A stretch of 64,000 bases of DNA from Molanna angustata. Lineage: Eukaryota > Arthropoda > Insecta > Trichoptera > Molannidae. The stretch's first letter is position 1. Every line of letters starts with the position of its first letter. The notes under the pieces were generated by a model. The model was given only the letters and a program-made list of their open reading frames with translations, did no database searches and had not been told where the DNA came from. The stretch spans positions 30,230,280 through 30,294,279 of the forward strand of contig OY754970.1 in the NCBI GenBank assembly GCA_963576475.1. The letters run 5' to 3'. Positions 20,830 through 33,463 of the stretch are shown piece after piece. Position numbers and translations under genes: made by a program.

Positions 20830-21410
20830 TCAAAGACCTTATAATAATGTAGTATATAAGGTCTTTGGTAAATATCTACTTTTTGTACAATTTAGATACA
20901 TATTATGTAGGTACTATTTAAGCTCAGCAGTAATTTCAGTACTGTGGTATTCTGTATTTACATCAAGAAAATAAATTATACTCTGACATCGACTCCAATA
21001 AACTTCGGTATACTATTTCCTAACCTCAAGTCATCGGTCTTCTAAATGCAGTCGTATCCATTGTGAGTCGTCCGGTTTACGACTCATCTGTGCTTCTCAT
21101 ACAATGTATGCAACCAGAGTGCACTCGGCGACCCCAGCATATATATCGCATACCAACCCCATTACACATCAGTTCAAATTTACAGGAAAACGTCGTCGTT
21201 TGTATAATATTATGGAGTGTTCGAGGAAGCGCATGTGTTGTGTAGTCTCGTGAATGTTTATGTCAAGACTATTAATATACCCAGTTTACCCGTGCCTAAC
21301 TGCCGACGCAACTCTGATTTGTCCCCAACAAGAATATTTCAAATCGAAAACGTGGTACGACGAATTATCATCTTCTACATTGTGATTTAGATAGACATAA
21401 CACTATGTGA
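20830..21410. other. No recognised feature
   Basis: Contains aaagacctta-taat and its inverse (a short hairpin near 20835-20868). A 60-codon frame at 21063 has no motif. Confidence 0.5.
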
Positions 21411-21419
21411 GACAGAAGC

Positions 21420-21640
21420 TGCGCCTCCATGTCTGACAGGGCATACGAGGCTGATAAGAGAGGAACGAAAAGTAGAGGTCGGCCAAGAAAAGTTGGCACA
21501 ACCATATGAATGAGATCTCGAACAATGAGAAAGTATGTAAGAATAATAGAAGAGTGGGTATGACACTATGCATAGAGCTAAATTAAGCGAGAAACGTATG
21601 GCATCTCCTTGCCCAAAACAGAGAGAATAAATATTGGAAA
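21420..21640 (+). pseudogene. RTE ORF2 C-terminus, strongly decayed
   Basis: The plus strand holds KSRGRPRKVGT after a charged segment and further on repeats of the family pattern (gaatgagatctcgaacaatg, ataatagaagagtgggtatg, ccttgcccaaaacag). Stops and shifts are frequent. Confidence 0.6.
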
Positions 21641-21649
21641 CTAAAGATA

Positions 21650-22190
21650 GAATTGTTCACATTCAAAATTTGATGTTTTTGTTTCTTTAGTTATTTCCAT
21701 TTGACCATTGGCACGTTAGCTTCTGTGCGCGATTCTCTCGGCAGTAGATAAATACAAGCTTTATATCCTATCTTTAGAAGATATGTGGAATTAATTAACT
21801 GTTAGTGGTAGTCAGCGCCATCATTAGAGACTTCCTCACATCGATCCATCTTACATGAGATGGGTTGGTCGGATGTATTTCAGTACTAGAACTGTGTTAG
21901 TGTTTTGTGTCAGAGTCTCTTATGTTATTTAATGGAATTCGTTCTCTCTCGACTAGTGATTAACCAACACGAGGCCGAGACCAGAATTATCGCGATCTTG
22001 ATTTTGGTCTTATATTCACTGTTACTCTGAGATAGCTCTATAAAAACTCCCTCTCGTAACTTTTTACTACGTATTTAGAAAATACCCAAGGCATCAAGAG
22101 TTCCTTAATAATAGGAAACCGAGTTTTGTCCAATCATAATGTTAAATAGATGATTTAACAAAAGGCAGAGAATATATTTATTAATTTAAT
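21650..22190. other. No recognised feature
   Basis: Moderately GC-richer patches but no frame above the background and no repeat match. Confidence 0.5.
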
Positions 22191-22193
22191 ATT

Positions 22194-22298
22194 GCTTCTC
22201 AGGCAACTAACAGGTGACTTTTGGATCAGCAGTCAGATACCCAACCAACTGAGCCACAACTGAGTCAGATACCAACTAACTGAGCCACGATGGCCGAC
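22194..22298 (-). mobile_element. S2 SINE with duplicated A box and deleted body
   Basis: On the minus strand the head starts twice (gtggctcagttagttggtat and gtggctcagttggttgggta), then runs through ctgctgatccaaaagtca and jumps directly to the 3' end tgttagttgcctgag. The B box and about 120 bp of body are missing, so it cannot be an intact pol III unit. Confidence 0.75.
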
Positions 22299-22309
22299 AA
22301 AGTGTAAAT

Positions 22310-24475
22310 ATGGTTTATGACAAGTTGTACGAAGTTTTTATACTATTTTTGACATACTTACACTATGCACCCTTTTTAAACGATGAAGTTTATAAACGAT
22401 ATATGACAGGTTAGCTAGCTTTATTGAAATTGTACGCGTAATTTTGATACGCAGTTTTTTAATCGCTAATTAACACGCTTATATTTAGAGAATGTAGTAT
22501 TAGGATCGAGAATAATTGACAAGCATGAGTGAGAACACATAGAGATGGATAATATGGGAAGGATTTTGCTAGGATAGAATTATTAGTGGTTATTTTTTTC
22601 TGTCTGCTCCAAATGGTACACGGTGTGATGGGATGTTTCTCTGAATATTGGAAGCTATATGAAAGTAAATTATTTGAACTTTACAAAATTATTGGTCGTG
22701 GTTTTGGCACTGAAACATTTCAGCAATGTCAGTTTACATTTTATAAATGACCAAAATGAATTTAACTCAAGACCAGGTTCACGATCAACTCTCGGTCCTT
22801 CGCTCCGTCACGCTGCACGTGTGAAATCTAATCTTTCGTCGTCTGAGATCAACGGAAGCTGCCGTATGTATCTAATGCCATAATCTTCAAAGCGGCATAA
22901 ATCAATGTGATGCTCTACTGAAAGGCGCTCGAAGCGTAAGTTGTCAGAAGATAATATGATTGGAAACGAGAAAAATATCTAGTCAGCTGTCGGTGAACGC
23001 TCACTTTCACAGTGCAAGTATTAGCAATCATATGATGCACTTTCTGTCCCAATTTTTACCAAGAATTTTATTTTATGACAATGAGTAATTGCTCTTAAAA
23101 CATAGCGATTGTTTGATGCCAAATCTGTAAGCAAAATTTGTTGCGTAATATTTGATTTCTTTTTTGCTTTAACAATAATCAACATAATATGATTTTTTTT
23201 TTTGGAATTGAACATTTGTGCTGTAATACTGGTCTTTTTGTATTATATTAGATCTAAGGCAAATGTTCTGTGACAATCAAGGGTTTCCTTTTGACTCGAG
23301 ATTATTCGGAAAAAACACGACGATATTTTGGGTACTTTGTTTCCACAGAAAATGAGGGTTTAATTTTTTGTAAATAGATCCACATCAGGGTTGTTTTATG
23401 TGCAATTACAATTGCCAAGAAGTACGAAATTCGTTATTTTGATTAAAATGATTATATGAAAGGGTGACTTTTTACATAGCGAAATAATTAATATTTTTAT
23501 CAATGCCTTGCTTTTTGCCTCTTTGAATGTTTGTTATATTCCATATTATTAAATAACTACCGTTGAAAACTTTATTGATATTGTTTGTCTGTAGCTGAAG
23601 AAACTACTTTTTTTTTCATATATAGCCATAAATTATAAGTATGTACCTACAATATCTTATTCCAAACGCGGCGTTATAATACAAATACGGTCAATATATC
23701 AGAAAATTTGTCGTTTATCATGGACATCTTTTCATAGGGGTTGGACATATATGTATTTCATCTCTTTTTTATAACTTTTTTCGTGCCTTAGCTATCAACT
23801 TTTCAACCATTCATTCCTATTTATCGCAATTATTTTGTTGAATAATGTCAAAAGTTTGCTGTCTAAAAATCAACTTATATCTAGTATAGTTTTGAATCAC
23901 ATCAATTACCTATTTAAGATCATTGCTTTATGTAGTTTATTTGTTAAGTTAGTTGTTTTCCATAATATGTAATAAACAATGTATGTAATATTGTACCTAT
24001 TACACGTGTTTAAATATTTGGCACGGTATTCGATATACTTGCTTACACTGCGATGAATACTTTTATTATTTTAGGTAAATAAGATTTCTTTCAAGAATTT
24101 CTCCTTTGTTGTATATTTTTATCACGTGTTATTATTTTTCCTGTATTGTATGTAGTATGGGTGAGATGCCAGTAATATTATGGTACCTACATACGAAATA
24201 AACACTCCGAAGTACAGTCACATTTGTTAATATACCTACAATCACGAAATGAACCAAATTAAACACTATTTTTATACTTTAATTACTAGATTCATAACTT
24301 GGTGTTTGATTGATTGTTGCACTGCAAATTACGTATAAAAACTGTATAAAATGTGTTAAAGTGAACGAAATCAAAAACTTTTATTTTGGTTAAAAAAAAT
24401 GTTAAATTATATCGGTTGCCTTTTAAATCCAGTTTTAATGCTGCACATATGTATAGTTTAAAGGTATCTTCTTCA
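22310..24475. other. Long AT-rich stretch without supported features
   Basis: Only short, motif-free frames (for example 22659 and 23021) occur. No terminal repeats or tRNA-like boxes were seen. Confidence 0.5.
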
Positions 24476-24479
24476 TCTT

Positions 24480-24610
24480 TCTGTGTCATCTCAGGTGCCC
24501 CTAGACGTCGGCTATTACTTTGGGATAGGTAACCGGAATAATCTGTGGACTCCGGTCCATTCCTTGATGTGTCTTAGCCAATACATCTGCCTCCTTCCCA
24601 TACCGCTAGG
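24480..24610 (-). pseudogene. RTE ORF2 fragment (WLRHIKEWTG segment)
   Basis: The minus strand encodes YWLRHIKEWTGVH, which parallels WLRNVREWTGIRS in the remnant at 59610. This block ends ORF2 in one RTE-like subfamily. Confidence 0.65.
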
Positions 24611-24734
24611 TGTTTATGTTGAATAAATTGTCAAAAAAAAAAAAATAGATTACCTACTTTGATATTTTGCTCTAGTCAATTTTTGCATAAAAATCAAATT
24701 AAAACCTTTTTGTCCTCTTCGTTGAGTTGAGGAT

Positions 24735-25115
24735 GTAGTAATTCCAAAGATATGAGAATGCTTAGATGGACTGGTGGTGTTAGAAGATTACAATGGGTGA
24801 AAAACCTCCAAATTCGTAACTGTTTCAAAGTCGCGTCAGCAGCGAAAAACTGACCGAAAAACATATTGACATGGTAAGGTTACATGATGAGACTGCCACT
24901 GAATAATATGATAAAAAGAACGATGGACATATAGGTGGGGCCTAGAAGACCAGGTAGATCATTGACCACTTGAATGTCCATAATAAGCAGAGATCTCAAG
25001 AAGGCAAGGCTTCGTTCGAAGGACGCGGAGGACAGAAGGACTTGGAAAATGAGGATAAGGAGAGCGGACGTAAATGGGATAAAGGCTAGGGCGAAAAGAA
25101 GATTAGGGATGTAGT
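24735..25115 (+). pseudogene. RTE-type ORF2 C-terminus, multiply disrupted
   Basis: Starts MRMLRWTGGV and passes through MIKRTMDI, VGPRRPGR and RSKDAEDRRT to RTWKMRIRRADVNGIKAR before a stop. The MLRW-GGV opening and the W---I--AD----A close are typical of the ORF2 tail, but several stops and frameshifts separate the parts. It is a different subfamily from 13667. Confidence 0.75.
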
Positions 25116-25119
25116 TTCA

Positions 25120-28100
25120 TTAAGAAATATTCGTCGACAAACTTAATAAATTGAATTTCTTTTATATGGTGCTGAATTGATCTTTGAAAGCCAGACCAAA
25201 TAGCAACAAAGCCAAGTCGCTCTTTACTTTTGAGTGACCACATTGTAAGATTCGACTGTACCCGTCAATTTTCTTACTTCCCACGTGGCCCATTCGTCAT
25301 TTAGCTTCTCTGTTTGCCACCTTTGATCCATTGACTTTTTGTTATGCGAAGCCAAACCGTTCTGTTCTATATTCACTCTATCCTACAATGCCGTCGATTC
25401 TCGGAATAAAAATATATATTATTTTTTACTTTTATTATGTTTTGACAAAACGACGCAATCTCATTTTTTAAATTAAACACCAGAAATAAATAAAATATTT
25501 CTACATTTGTATGGGATCAGGGTGTTGGTTAAAATATTATGAATTACGTCATATGTACCTACTATTTGTATGAAACGAAATTATCAGATTTTAAGTTGCT
25601 CAAGGATTTGTCTAAACCAGTTATCGCGCAGAGGTCTAAATTCGACTCTAATTCATATTTTTTTAAAGTTTGAAATGTCTGTGGACCTGATTTGTGACAA
25701 AAAACATCATGTACCACCTATTCATCAATGGGTACAAAGTTTTATTTTAACATATTGTAATTGTTTACGTACCATTATTTGTATTGTTTAACAGTAGATT
25801 GTGTATTTTTTTTAACATTTCTGTATTTGAGTTTTAAACAAGTGCGATTGACTGTTTGACATTGGCAGTATGAAAGTATGAAAGTAAACAATCTATGGTT
25901 TGACGTGAAATATTTTTTATTCAATTTAATGTAGGTATTTGTAACGCATATTATGTATAAATATTTGCTTTCTGAACTCCTCCTCCACATCAACTTAAAC
26001 TATGCCAAATTTCAACTTCTTCCGTGCGCGCAGTTTACTTAAAAAGGGGTCCGATGTTTTTGCTTTACGTGTTAATGAATATATACATAGTAAAATTGTA
26101 TGTCTATGAAACCCAAGATGCCCAACCTAGCCTGCAAAATGATGACACATAACTTCATATTTTTCATGTCTAGTTTGCAAAAATCCGCCTTCTTGTCATT
26201 TCAGATCTATTTACTAATAATTTGTTTTCATTGCGATGTTATGAATCCATTCTTTATCGTTTTCCTCTTTTAATAAGATCGTATCGTTATACATAGGTAC
26301 ATCTATCTACATGCGGCATGTTGGAAACTTTTATTCTTCTTGTTCTTTTATGTAAACCTTTTTGGTCTGTTTTTCAGAGGCCTAGTTCTCATGCGAAGTG
26401 GACTCCCAGCTGTCGCTCCTTGGTTAGAGACTTGACTTTTTAAATTTAAGTATAACGTCTACTTTTATTGTAAATATTATTGCATATTTAATTGTTTATT
26501 TTTCTACGATGTTTTATGCTAATTTCGTGGAATCCACTTAGTGGCTCTCCTCTGTCGTATACCTAGATATCTAAATACAAACAGAACTAATAATGATTAG
26601 TTGTTTTACGATCGATCAATCATCTGTCTTCTTCTCTTTGTTCCATATGAGTGAATTAAAAGGGTACAAGTGTATTAAACATCATCCCAGAACAGTCTAT
26701 TGTTGTGGTCAGAAAGACCACATAGTCAAGCAAAGGCGATGGTGTACCTAATATCTGATTAGAGATGTGTGCATAGTTGTATATTGTAGCCCAAAATAAA
26801 TCATGTTTCATGTAATGTGCTAGTCAAATAAGTCCCATTCCTATCGGAGCAGACACCCATAACTTAATAAACATAAAAAAAATGATCGTATAAGTTATTA
26901 TATTATTCACGTTTAATACTCCCTATGTAATATGTCAATCATTAGTATTTTTGCCGTCTGTTCTTTCTTACTTTGTAAAATAAACGTTTTTTAGTGTTTA
27001 ATTCCAATTATTTTTATATTAATAGATTTTTTATTTGTGCGATGAAACGTTACTTGATTCCAAATAATATGGAATTCAAAAGTCTTGTAGTCCATTTGTA
27101 GGTATAAATTTCTTTTTCGCTACCAATGTTACTGTAATGATCAAATACAAAGACGATTTCCCTAAATGATTATTGAAGTAATAAAACTTAGCGCCATTGT
27201 TATCTCATATTGTATTACAGAAGTAGCATTTTTTGTATTACATTCTCTGTTTTGAAGTCAGAAGTGGGAAGAATGTTTTGTTCAATACTTTTGATTTTGC
27301 CAATTTTGGGAAAATACATCGACTTCATCCCATGGCGAGTTCATGTAAATGTTATATGAATACCTACTCTAAACCATTCCGTTGCATTGTATATGATTAT
27401 GTATCTATTGTACCTACACTGAATTAATTTGCTTCTCATGACACTTTGCCAAGTTTTCTTTCTTTCAATCCATCCTCGGCTGTTGTCTGAACTGTGGCAT
27501 TTCGACGAAGCCAAAGATACGTGTCTTGCCCGCAGAATCAGTTCTGATGAGACTGTCTCATATTATTCTATTGCTAGTTGCTATGCTCGTTAGTGTATTT
27601 TACTAAACTATATCTGAATATAGTTGTTGTTCTTCTGTCGATTCTAAATGAAAACATTGGGTATTTCAGATCTCCTTAAGTGCCTAACAAGTTACTATTA
27701 CATACTTCAAATCACTTTCGTTGTTAAAATAACACTTTACTTTAACTGATACTATAAATTTGGTAAATAATTAATTCAATAGTCGTATCATTCTCAGCAA
27801 AAATATGATAATATTACCTCCCAAATAGAGTTTGCACGTGTGCTTGGGTTTGATTCCTATACAAACAATGGAATTAATAGCAGTTTCTACAGAATATATA
27901 CACAATAATATAATATACCTTCAGTAGTAAGAAATATAGATTAAGATACTTGGAAAATAAATCAAATAAAATCAACGATAGACATACAATTCAAAATACA
28001 CATTTTATATCTCACAAATTCAATAATAACAAAACATGTATAACCTACACAATATATACTTACATAAAACCTATAATTTAACAACAACAATGTAAGCAAT

Positions 28101-29280
28101 ACTCAATATATACCTGTAAATTCAAACATCTAAAAACAACACCCTCAAACATCAAATCAAGAAAGTAGAAAAACAAAAGTCAAAATATTAAGTTACTATC
28201 ACTCATAAAGACAACGAAATACCTAATTAAATTATTAAATAAAAAGAGACTTTATTGTGTTTTAAAAGTTGGCAAAACTAGCTGTCTGATGTGTCAAATT
28301 TGTACTGACCATTCTGCTCTTTATACCATTTTGTATCCTGGTATATATAATGGAGCTAGCCGATAGATCATAAAGCTATATCTAAATTATCTTCTCCTCT
28401 TGGATGCCTGCCGCGTATTAATGCTTGGATATGAATTGTGTATAAACAATCTTGAGGAGGCACTTTTGGTTAGTAGTGAGAACAGTGAAATATTGAAATA
28501 ACTGTTTTGTCAAATTAATAATCAAATGGTTTCTTAGGATGATTTTAATAATTGTATTTTGGACTACCTACTTGTAAAGGCTTTAAACCTGTTCTAAATC
28601 TAATATAACCTGTAATGATCATTGCTTTACACTGTTTGATCCAGTAAATATCTAGTTATTGTTTCCACCAGTTAAGCACTGATGTTTATCATAAATCAAA
28701 TGTATGCGAATATTGATGTACATCATATATTATTACGTTATCAAGATGTAAGAGGAAGATTTTTAGTTGGGCATGACATGACACACTTAACATCTGAATC
28801 ATTTGCAACAACAGGTAGGCGCGCACATTACCGCCTCGTTAACTAGCCGGTATTTTTCCCATAACTTGCGTTCACCGTATATTGTTTCACCGGAATAATA
28901 ACGACCATCCACGACGGTATGTTGTTCAGTACGTGTCTGGTGTTTGTTACCAACGAGCTATATCGGCAGAGATAGCAAAAGACTCGTTGCCATTTACATA
29001 ACACGCAGCCTTGGATGTAATGGATGGAGGCTCAGGCTCAAAACGGAAGAGGCGTTGAGAACAATATGTACACATATAACCAGTGCGGTTGGAATTGTTG
29101 ACCATAAATTATATCATATGTTAGCCGCTGATTGTGTTACTCCGATCATAATTATTATTGTTATCGTTCTGAACTCGATTCACGTCGGATGTTCAGGAGA
29201 TCTTTGTTATATTTTTTAATTTAAAAACAGGAAAAGGGCATTCCAAATTAATTAAATAACACATCATAAGAATAATGACT
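25120..29280. other. Four-kilobase AT-rich stretch, essentially featureless
   Basis: No transposon end was recognised. A weak tRNA-box-like ttgggtttgattcc lies at 27845. A ttttcag-bounded 22-codon frame at 26380-26441 and a 91-codon frame at 28944 have no motif. The stretch 27900-28190 is A-rich low-complexity. Confidence 0.5.
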
Positions 29281-29284
29281 TTTG

Positions 29285-29345
29285 ACCTATCTTCTCCTCC
29301 ATTAAAGCCATCTTCCCACTGCTGGATATAGGTCTCTCCATGTGT
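29285..29345 (-). pseudogene. Terminal codons of an RTE-type ORF2
   Basis: The minus strand reads GETYIQQWEDG, corresponding to the common GEAYVQQ ending of RTE/BovB-like ORF2 proteins. Nothing upstream is preserved. Confidence 0.6.
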
Positions 29346-29484
29346 CTATCCCTATTTTAATGAACATTATTTAACTTGTCATCTCTACTTTCCTAGAATT
29401 CTTTTTTTATTTTCTTTGACTGTCTTATTCGTATCTTTGCTTTCCTTAAATTGTCTAAAGCTGCGTAGTAGATGTTTCTTATTT

Positions 29485-29705
29485 ATCTTTTTATACATAA
29501 TATAAACAAATATATTGCACACTGGTGGGGTTATTGTCAATAGACAATTTCTTCCAACCAAAACAAAACAACAATGTATGACAAAATTATATATGTACAT
29601 CAACAAAAGAATGAAAGCGAATAACAAAGGAAAGATTCATTACACAGAGATGATTATTTAAAAAAAACACATCATTGCAAAAAAAGGTTGGGAAAGGGGA
29701 AGGAG
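29485..29705 (+). repeat. Interspersed repeat family D, copy 1
   Basis: Matches 50410-50645 through catataataaac-like, cactggtgggg, ttcttccaacca, tgacaaaattatatatgtac and aaaataatga-like segments up to ggttgggaaagggg. Class unknown. The central core (ggcgggctta, ggcaattccttccaac in other copies) is shared by other repeats. Confidence 0.75.
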
Positions 29706-29709
29706 AGGA

Positions 29710-30200
29710 AATCGGGATCAGGTGTTTAGGGATAAATAATTGAAAATACAATGTGAGTTAGATGGACAACGCAATATCCGAACTTAGGCTATTCCTTTGT
29801 CTTGCTGATTGTACTTCGAACGACGAGCTGAGAAATTCTGTGTTATGGATCGGGATGGATAGTGCTCTACGTTCAGCAGATCGGAGTGCAAGTCCATGAT
29901 TAGATTAATAAGTGAGTTTGTTTTTAAGGTACTGTGGCAGGTTTGGATTAGAAAGAATATTGTACAATAGTACAATTATATCTAATATACTTTCTATTCA
30001 ATTGCGAAATGCATGTTATTTTTAATTAAATATACGATATTTTAATATTTTTTGTAGGAATCGTTCAGAATATATCCAAGTAAACACTTTTTTACAAATT
30101 AATTTGTAAAATTTGAATAATCTATTTTATCGAAAGAATCAACAATTTAAGAGTAGGTACCTACCTAATCGTATCTTCGTTTTTTTAACTAGGATATTTT
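29710..30200. other. No recognised feature
   Basis: AT-rich sequence with one motif-free minus-strand frame at 29784. Confidence 0.5.
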
Positions 30201-30206
30201 TATGAC

Positions 30207-30690
30207 TAGTTGCATGTAACACATGAGATCCAACTGTCGATAGCGATTGTATGTATAGTTGAAGAATAAGTACCAAACTATAAACCCATAAATACAAATA
30301 TTTAATATTTTAAGATATTTGGTTTTCTATACAACACATGTACCTAGGTATGTATGTAAAGATAGGATAGTATGGAGGTCAGTCCTTTGATTCTATCCAG
30401 AATATGAAAAAAGCATGATGGTATGTATGTATCTTTGGAGATTAGTATCAAACTATTAAAAAGTCTTCTTAGATATTGTGTATAGGCGATTGCCATACAA
30501 ATTGTATGAAGCAATATCGTCACTAAATTCAATTTTAATAAAAATTGTTAATAAAAATTGAGATGTAGGTACTTCTACAATGTTAATATTTTTTAAAGAA
30601 AATTAAATTATCTAGTTGGGGTGTTTCGGCTTTTTTCGATATTTTCAAAATATTTGGAAATAAAGACTGATAAACTCATAAATTTATCAA
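30207..30690 (+). repeat. Composite repeat family C, copy 2
   Basis: Matches copy 3 (52723-53200, minus) over nearly 480 bp, from ttgcatgtaacacatgagat to ctcataaatttatc. Its middle (aagataggatagtatggagg to gcatgatggtatgtatgtat) is homologous to the last ~85 bp and the tail of the RTE element at 14170-14250. The unit therefore looks like an old RTE end embedded in another mobile sequence and multiplied together with it. Confidence 0.82.
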
Positions 30691-30920
30691 AAAAAAAATT
30701 TTTTTCTTAATAAAAAATGTTTGAGAAACCCTGGAATTTAAAAAAAAAATTCATTTTAGATTTTGTATTTTTCTATGCTTATACCATCTTTCAGCGTTCT
30801 AGCTTTTATGGTTTCTGAGATATATGGAAAATAAACCAAAAATTTAAAAGTTGATAACCCCTGACTGAAACAAAAATTCACAATTCTGAGTATAAAAGTT
30901 TTGTAGGCCTATAACACAGA

Positions 30921-31043
<123 letters not shown>

Positions 31044-31355
31044 CTCACATAAAATGTTCTACTCCGAATTCTGAGTAAATCCATGTATGGGAACATATAT
31101 GCTGCGAGGCCTCTAGTTATAAGCATGCAAAAAGTCCACTACACCATACAAAATGTTCCTTCGTACACGCATCTTGGCTTAATAATGTCGATTCATTCAG
31201 AGAATTGAATTCTCATGAACGAATCGACAGTTGGATCAATTATATTAAAAGTTTTGTGTGAAATTTTTATTTTATACCTTCATAAGTTCAAATAGTTCCT
31301 CTCATTTATGCTGTGTTAATTGCCGACTGACCTTGTAATTTTTATTGTGTTCCAG

Positions 31356-31416
31356 GTGTGCTCCAGAACCAACAGTAGACAAGATAGACACCTGTTTTCA
31401 GTCAGTGCTGTTAAAG
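31356..31416 (+). CDS. Candidate 61-nt internal exon, function unknown
   Basis: A good acceptor (ttattgtgttccag) and a strong donor (aaag/gtgagc) frame 61 nt that are open in two frames. The more protein-like reading is CAPEPTVDKIDTCFQSVLLK, beginning after one base that completes a codon and ending at a codon border. The local GC content is higher than in the flanks and the sequence is not part of any repeat seen here. I do not recognise the protein. The donor is the best of the candidates in this window. Confidence 0.33.
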
Positions 31417-31648
31417 GTGAGCAGATTCACTTTCTTTACTAACCAGTCTTGATACAAGTAGACCTCTAAGTACTCACATATTACATACATATATGGAGGG
31501 ACGTTTAACTAGAGTCACGTGCAAACTGTATTTAATTATGGCCTCAGGAATATGTGTTTCCTGTATCTGATATTTTATTCAATATTCAAAGTTGGGTATC
31601 TCCAATAAAGGTATTTGTATAACTTTACTATCCCACCATAGAAAAAGT

Positions 31649-31865
31649 CGGTCTACGTGGCTCAGTTGGTTAGATATCTGACACCTGAGCCAAAGGTCCC
31701 GGGTTCGATTTCCGGTGAAGACACAGTTTTTAACTGTGATTCCAATCTGGATCTATGAGACGGTAATTATCGTTAATATCTAGAATGTTCTAACTTGTTA
31801 TTGGGTGCGTGTAAATAATGTTTGATATAGTAGGTACATGACGTGTTAGTTGCCCGAGAAACATT
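31649..31865 (+). mobile_element. tRNA-derived SINE, family S2
   Basis: Well-preserved head (gtggctcagttggttagata; B box gggttcgatttcc) and body through gggtgcgtg and tgttagttgcccgag. It lies about 230 bp after the candidate exon at 31356. Confidence 0.87.
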
Positions 31866-31907
31866 TAGAAGTTATCTAAAGTAATAAAGCAATCAAAATG
31901 TTAGTGT

Positions 31908-31942
31908 TTGTGTGTGTGTATGTGTGTGTGTGTGTGTTTGTC
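31908..31942 (+). repeat. TG microsatellite
   Basis: About 16 TG units with two interruptions, directly after the SINE tail. Confidence 0.9.
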
Positions 31943-31949
31943 TCACGCC

Positions 31950-32745
31950 TTCTGAAAAACCAAGAGCATCTAAAAATCTAATTTATGTGCGAACGTGTAC
32001 CTGTATACCTGATGCAGTGTCACGCTAAAAATAATGCGATAAAAATGCTGAATTTTAAAAATATTTCAATAATTATTTTTTTCATACAAAATTTTCCAAG
32101 TCGTATCTGTCAAAAAAGTGTACATTTTGCACGCAAATATCTGTTAGTTTAAAAGTTAGAAGTAGGTATTTACACAAAAAAAATATATTTTGAAGTATAA
32201 CTTAGCGTTTAAGTGAAAAACATGGTGAATATTTGGTATAATTATAATGTTTAACTTATTTTTAAAGTAAGCCTTTTGTACATAAACGCCGCCATTTTAA
32301 TATCTTTTCATACAATATTTCATTTTCCCACCGAATGAATATGTTCTTGAAAATAATAAACCTTTGAAATAAATGTAATTATGAAATAATAAAATGAAAC
32401 ACAAGACATTACGGCAAGTTTTAAGACATATATTGTAAAAATGTGTTATTTATTAGTAAAGATATAGGCATAATAAAATTGCATAATTTGTAAATAATAT
32501 TTGATTTTTCTGACAATTTTCATTTTTATGGCATCGAACAAACCAATGTAGGTACCTACATATTCAAAAAATGTATCCGAACCATTCGATATTACTTACG
32601 TGTTCGAATCGTTTCCATGGCTACAGAAAGAATGTGATATTCAAATAAAATTTGTTAGGAATCGAATTTATTTAGAAGGTTGTTGTAGGTAGGTACCTAC
32701 CTAATACTATTTACTTACAAATCAACAATAATATACCTATACTGA
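31950..32745. other. No recognised feature
   Basis: AT-rich sequence without frames, repeats or inverted termini that could be supported. Confidence 0.5.
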
Positions 32746-32849
32746 TTTCCTATAGGAAAATTATTTTATTTATTTATTTACCAACCGTTTGTCCGATTAT
32801 AATGAAACTTTGGTGAATTGTCGAGCGTATGCCCAGGATGGTTTTTGGA

Positions 32850-33460
32850 TTTAAACTTTTTTCTTATTCTTCTTCTTCTTCGTGTATTTGGTCGTTTTAC
32901 CTATGAAGGGGGAGTATCCTGGGAAAAGAAGGTCCGACTGTCCCTCCATCTCTTCACAGGTCTTCCAGGACGGGTTCTGCATATAAACTTTTTTCTTCTT
33001 TTTCTTCAACGTGTACATGATCATCTTACCTATGAAGATGAACTATCCTGGGAGATGAAGGTCCAATTTTCCTTCCATCTCTTCGCAGGTTTCTGGATTT
33101 AATCTTTTTTCTTCTTCTTCTTCATCGTCTATTTGGTCATTTTACCTTTGAAGGTGGACTAACCTGGGAGAAGAATGTCCAATTTTCCTTCCATCTCTTC
33201 GCAGGTATCTGGATTTAAACTTATTTCTTCTTCTTCTTCTTCATCGTGTATTTTTGGTCATTTTACCTATGAAGTTGGAGAATCCTGGGAGAAGAAGGTC
33301 CAACTGTCCTTCCATCTCTTCGCAGGTATCTGGGTTTAAACTTTTTTCTTCTTCTTCGTGTATTTAGTCATTTTACCTATTAAGTAGAGCATCCTGGGAA
33401 AAGAATGTTCTTTCATCTCTTCGCGGTTCTTCCAGGATGGTTTCTGGATTTAAACTTTTC
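32850..33460 (+). repeat. Tandem array 1: ~110-130-bp units, about five to six
   Basis: Units contain cttcttcttc, ggtcattttacctatgaag, tatcctgggagaagaaggtc, ccttccatctcttcgcagg and tctggatttaaac. On the minus strand the conserved core reads GRPAKRWKDSW in a unit with the full cttccagga spacer, so the unit resembles an antisense piece of RTE ORF2. The 94-codon plus frame here is a by-product of the repeat. Confidence 0.85.
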
Positions 33461-33463
33461 TTA

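Noticed and set aside
26380..26441. Terminal exon after ctgtttttcag
   Set aside because: Only 22 codons, no recognisable peptide, no supporting context; expected by chance.
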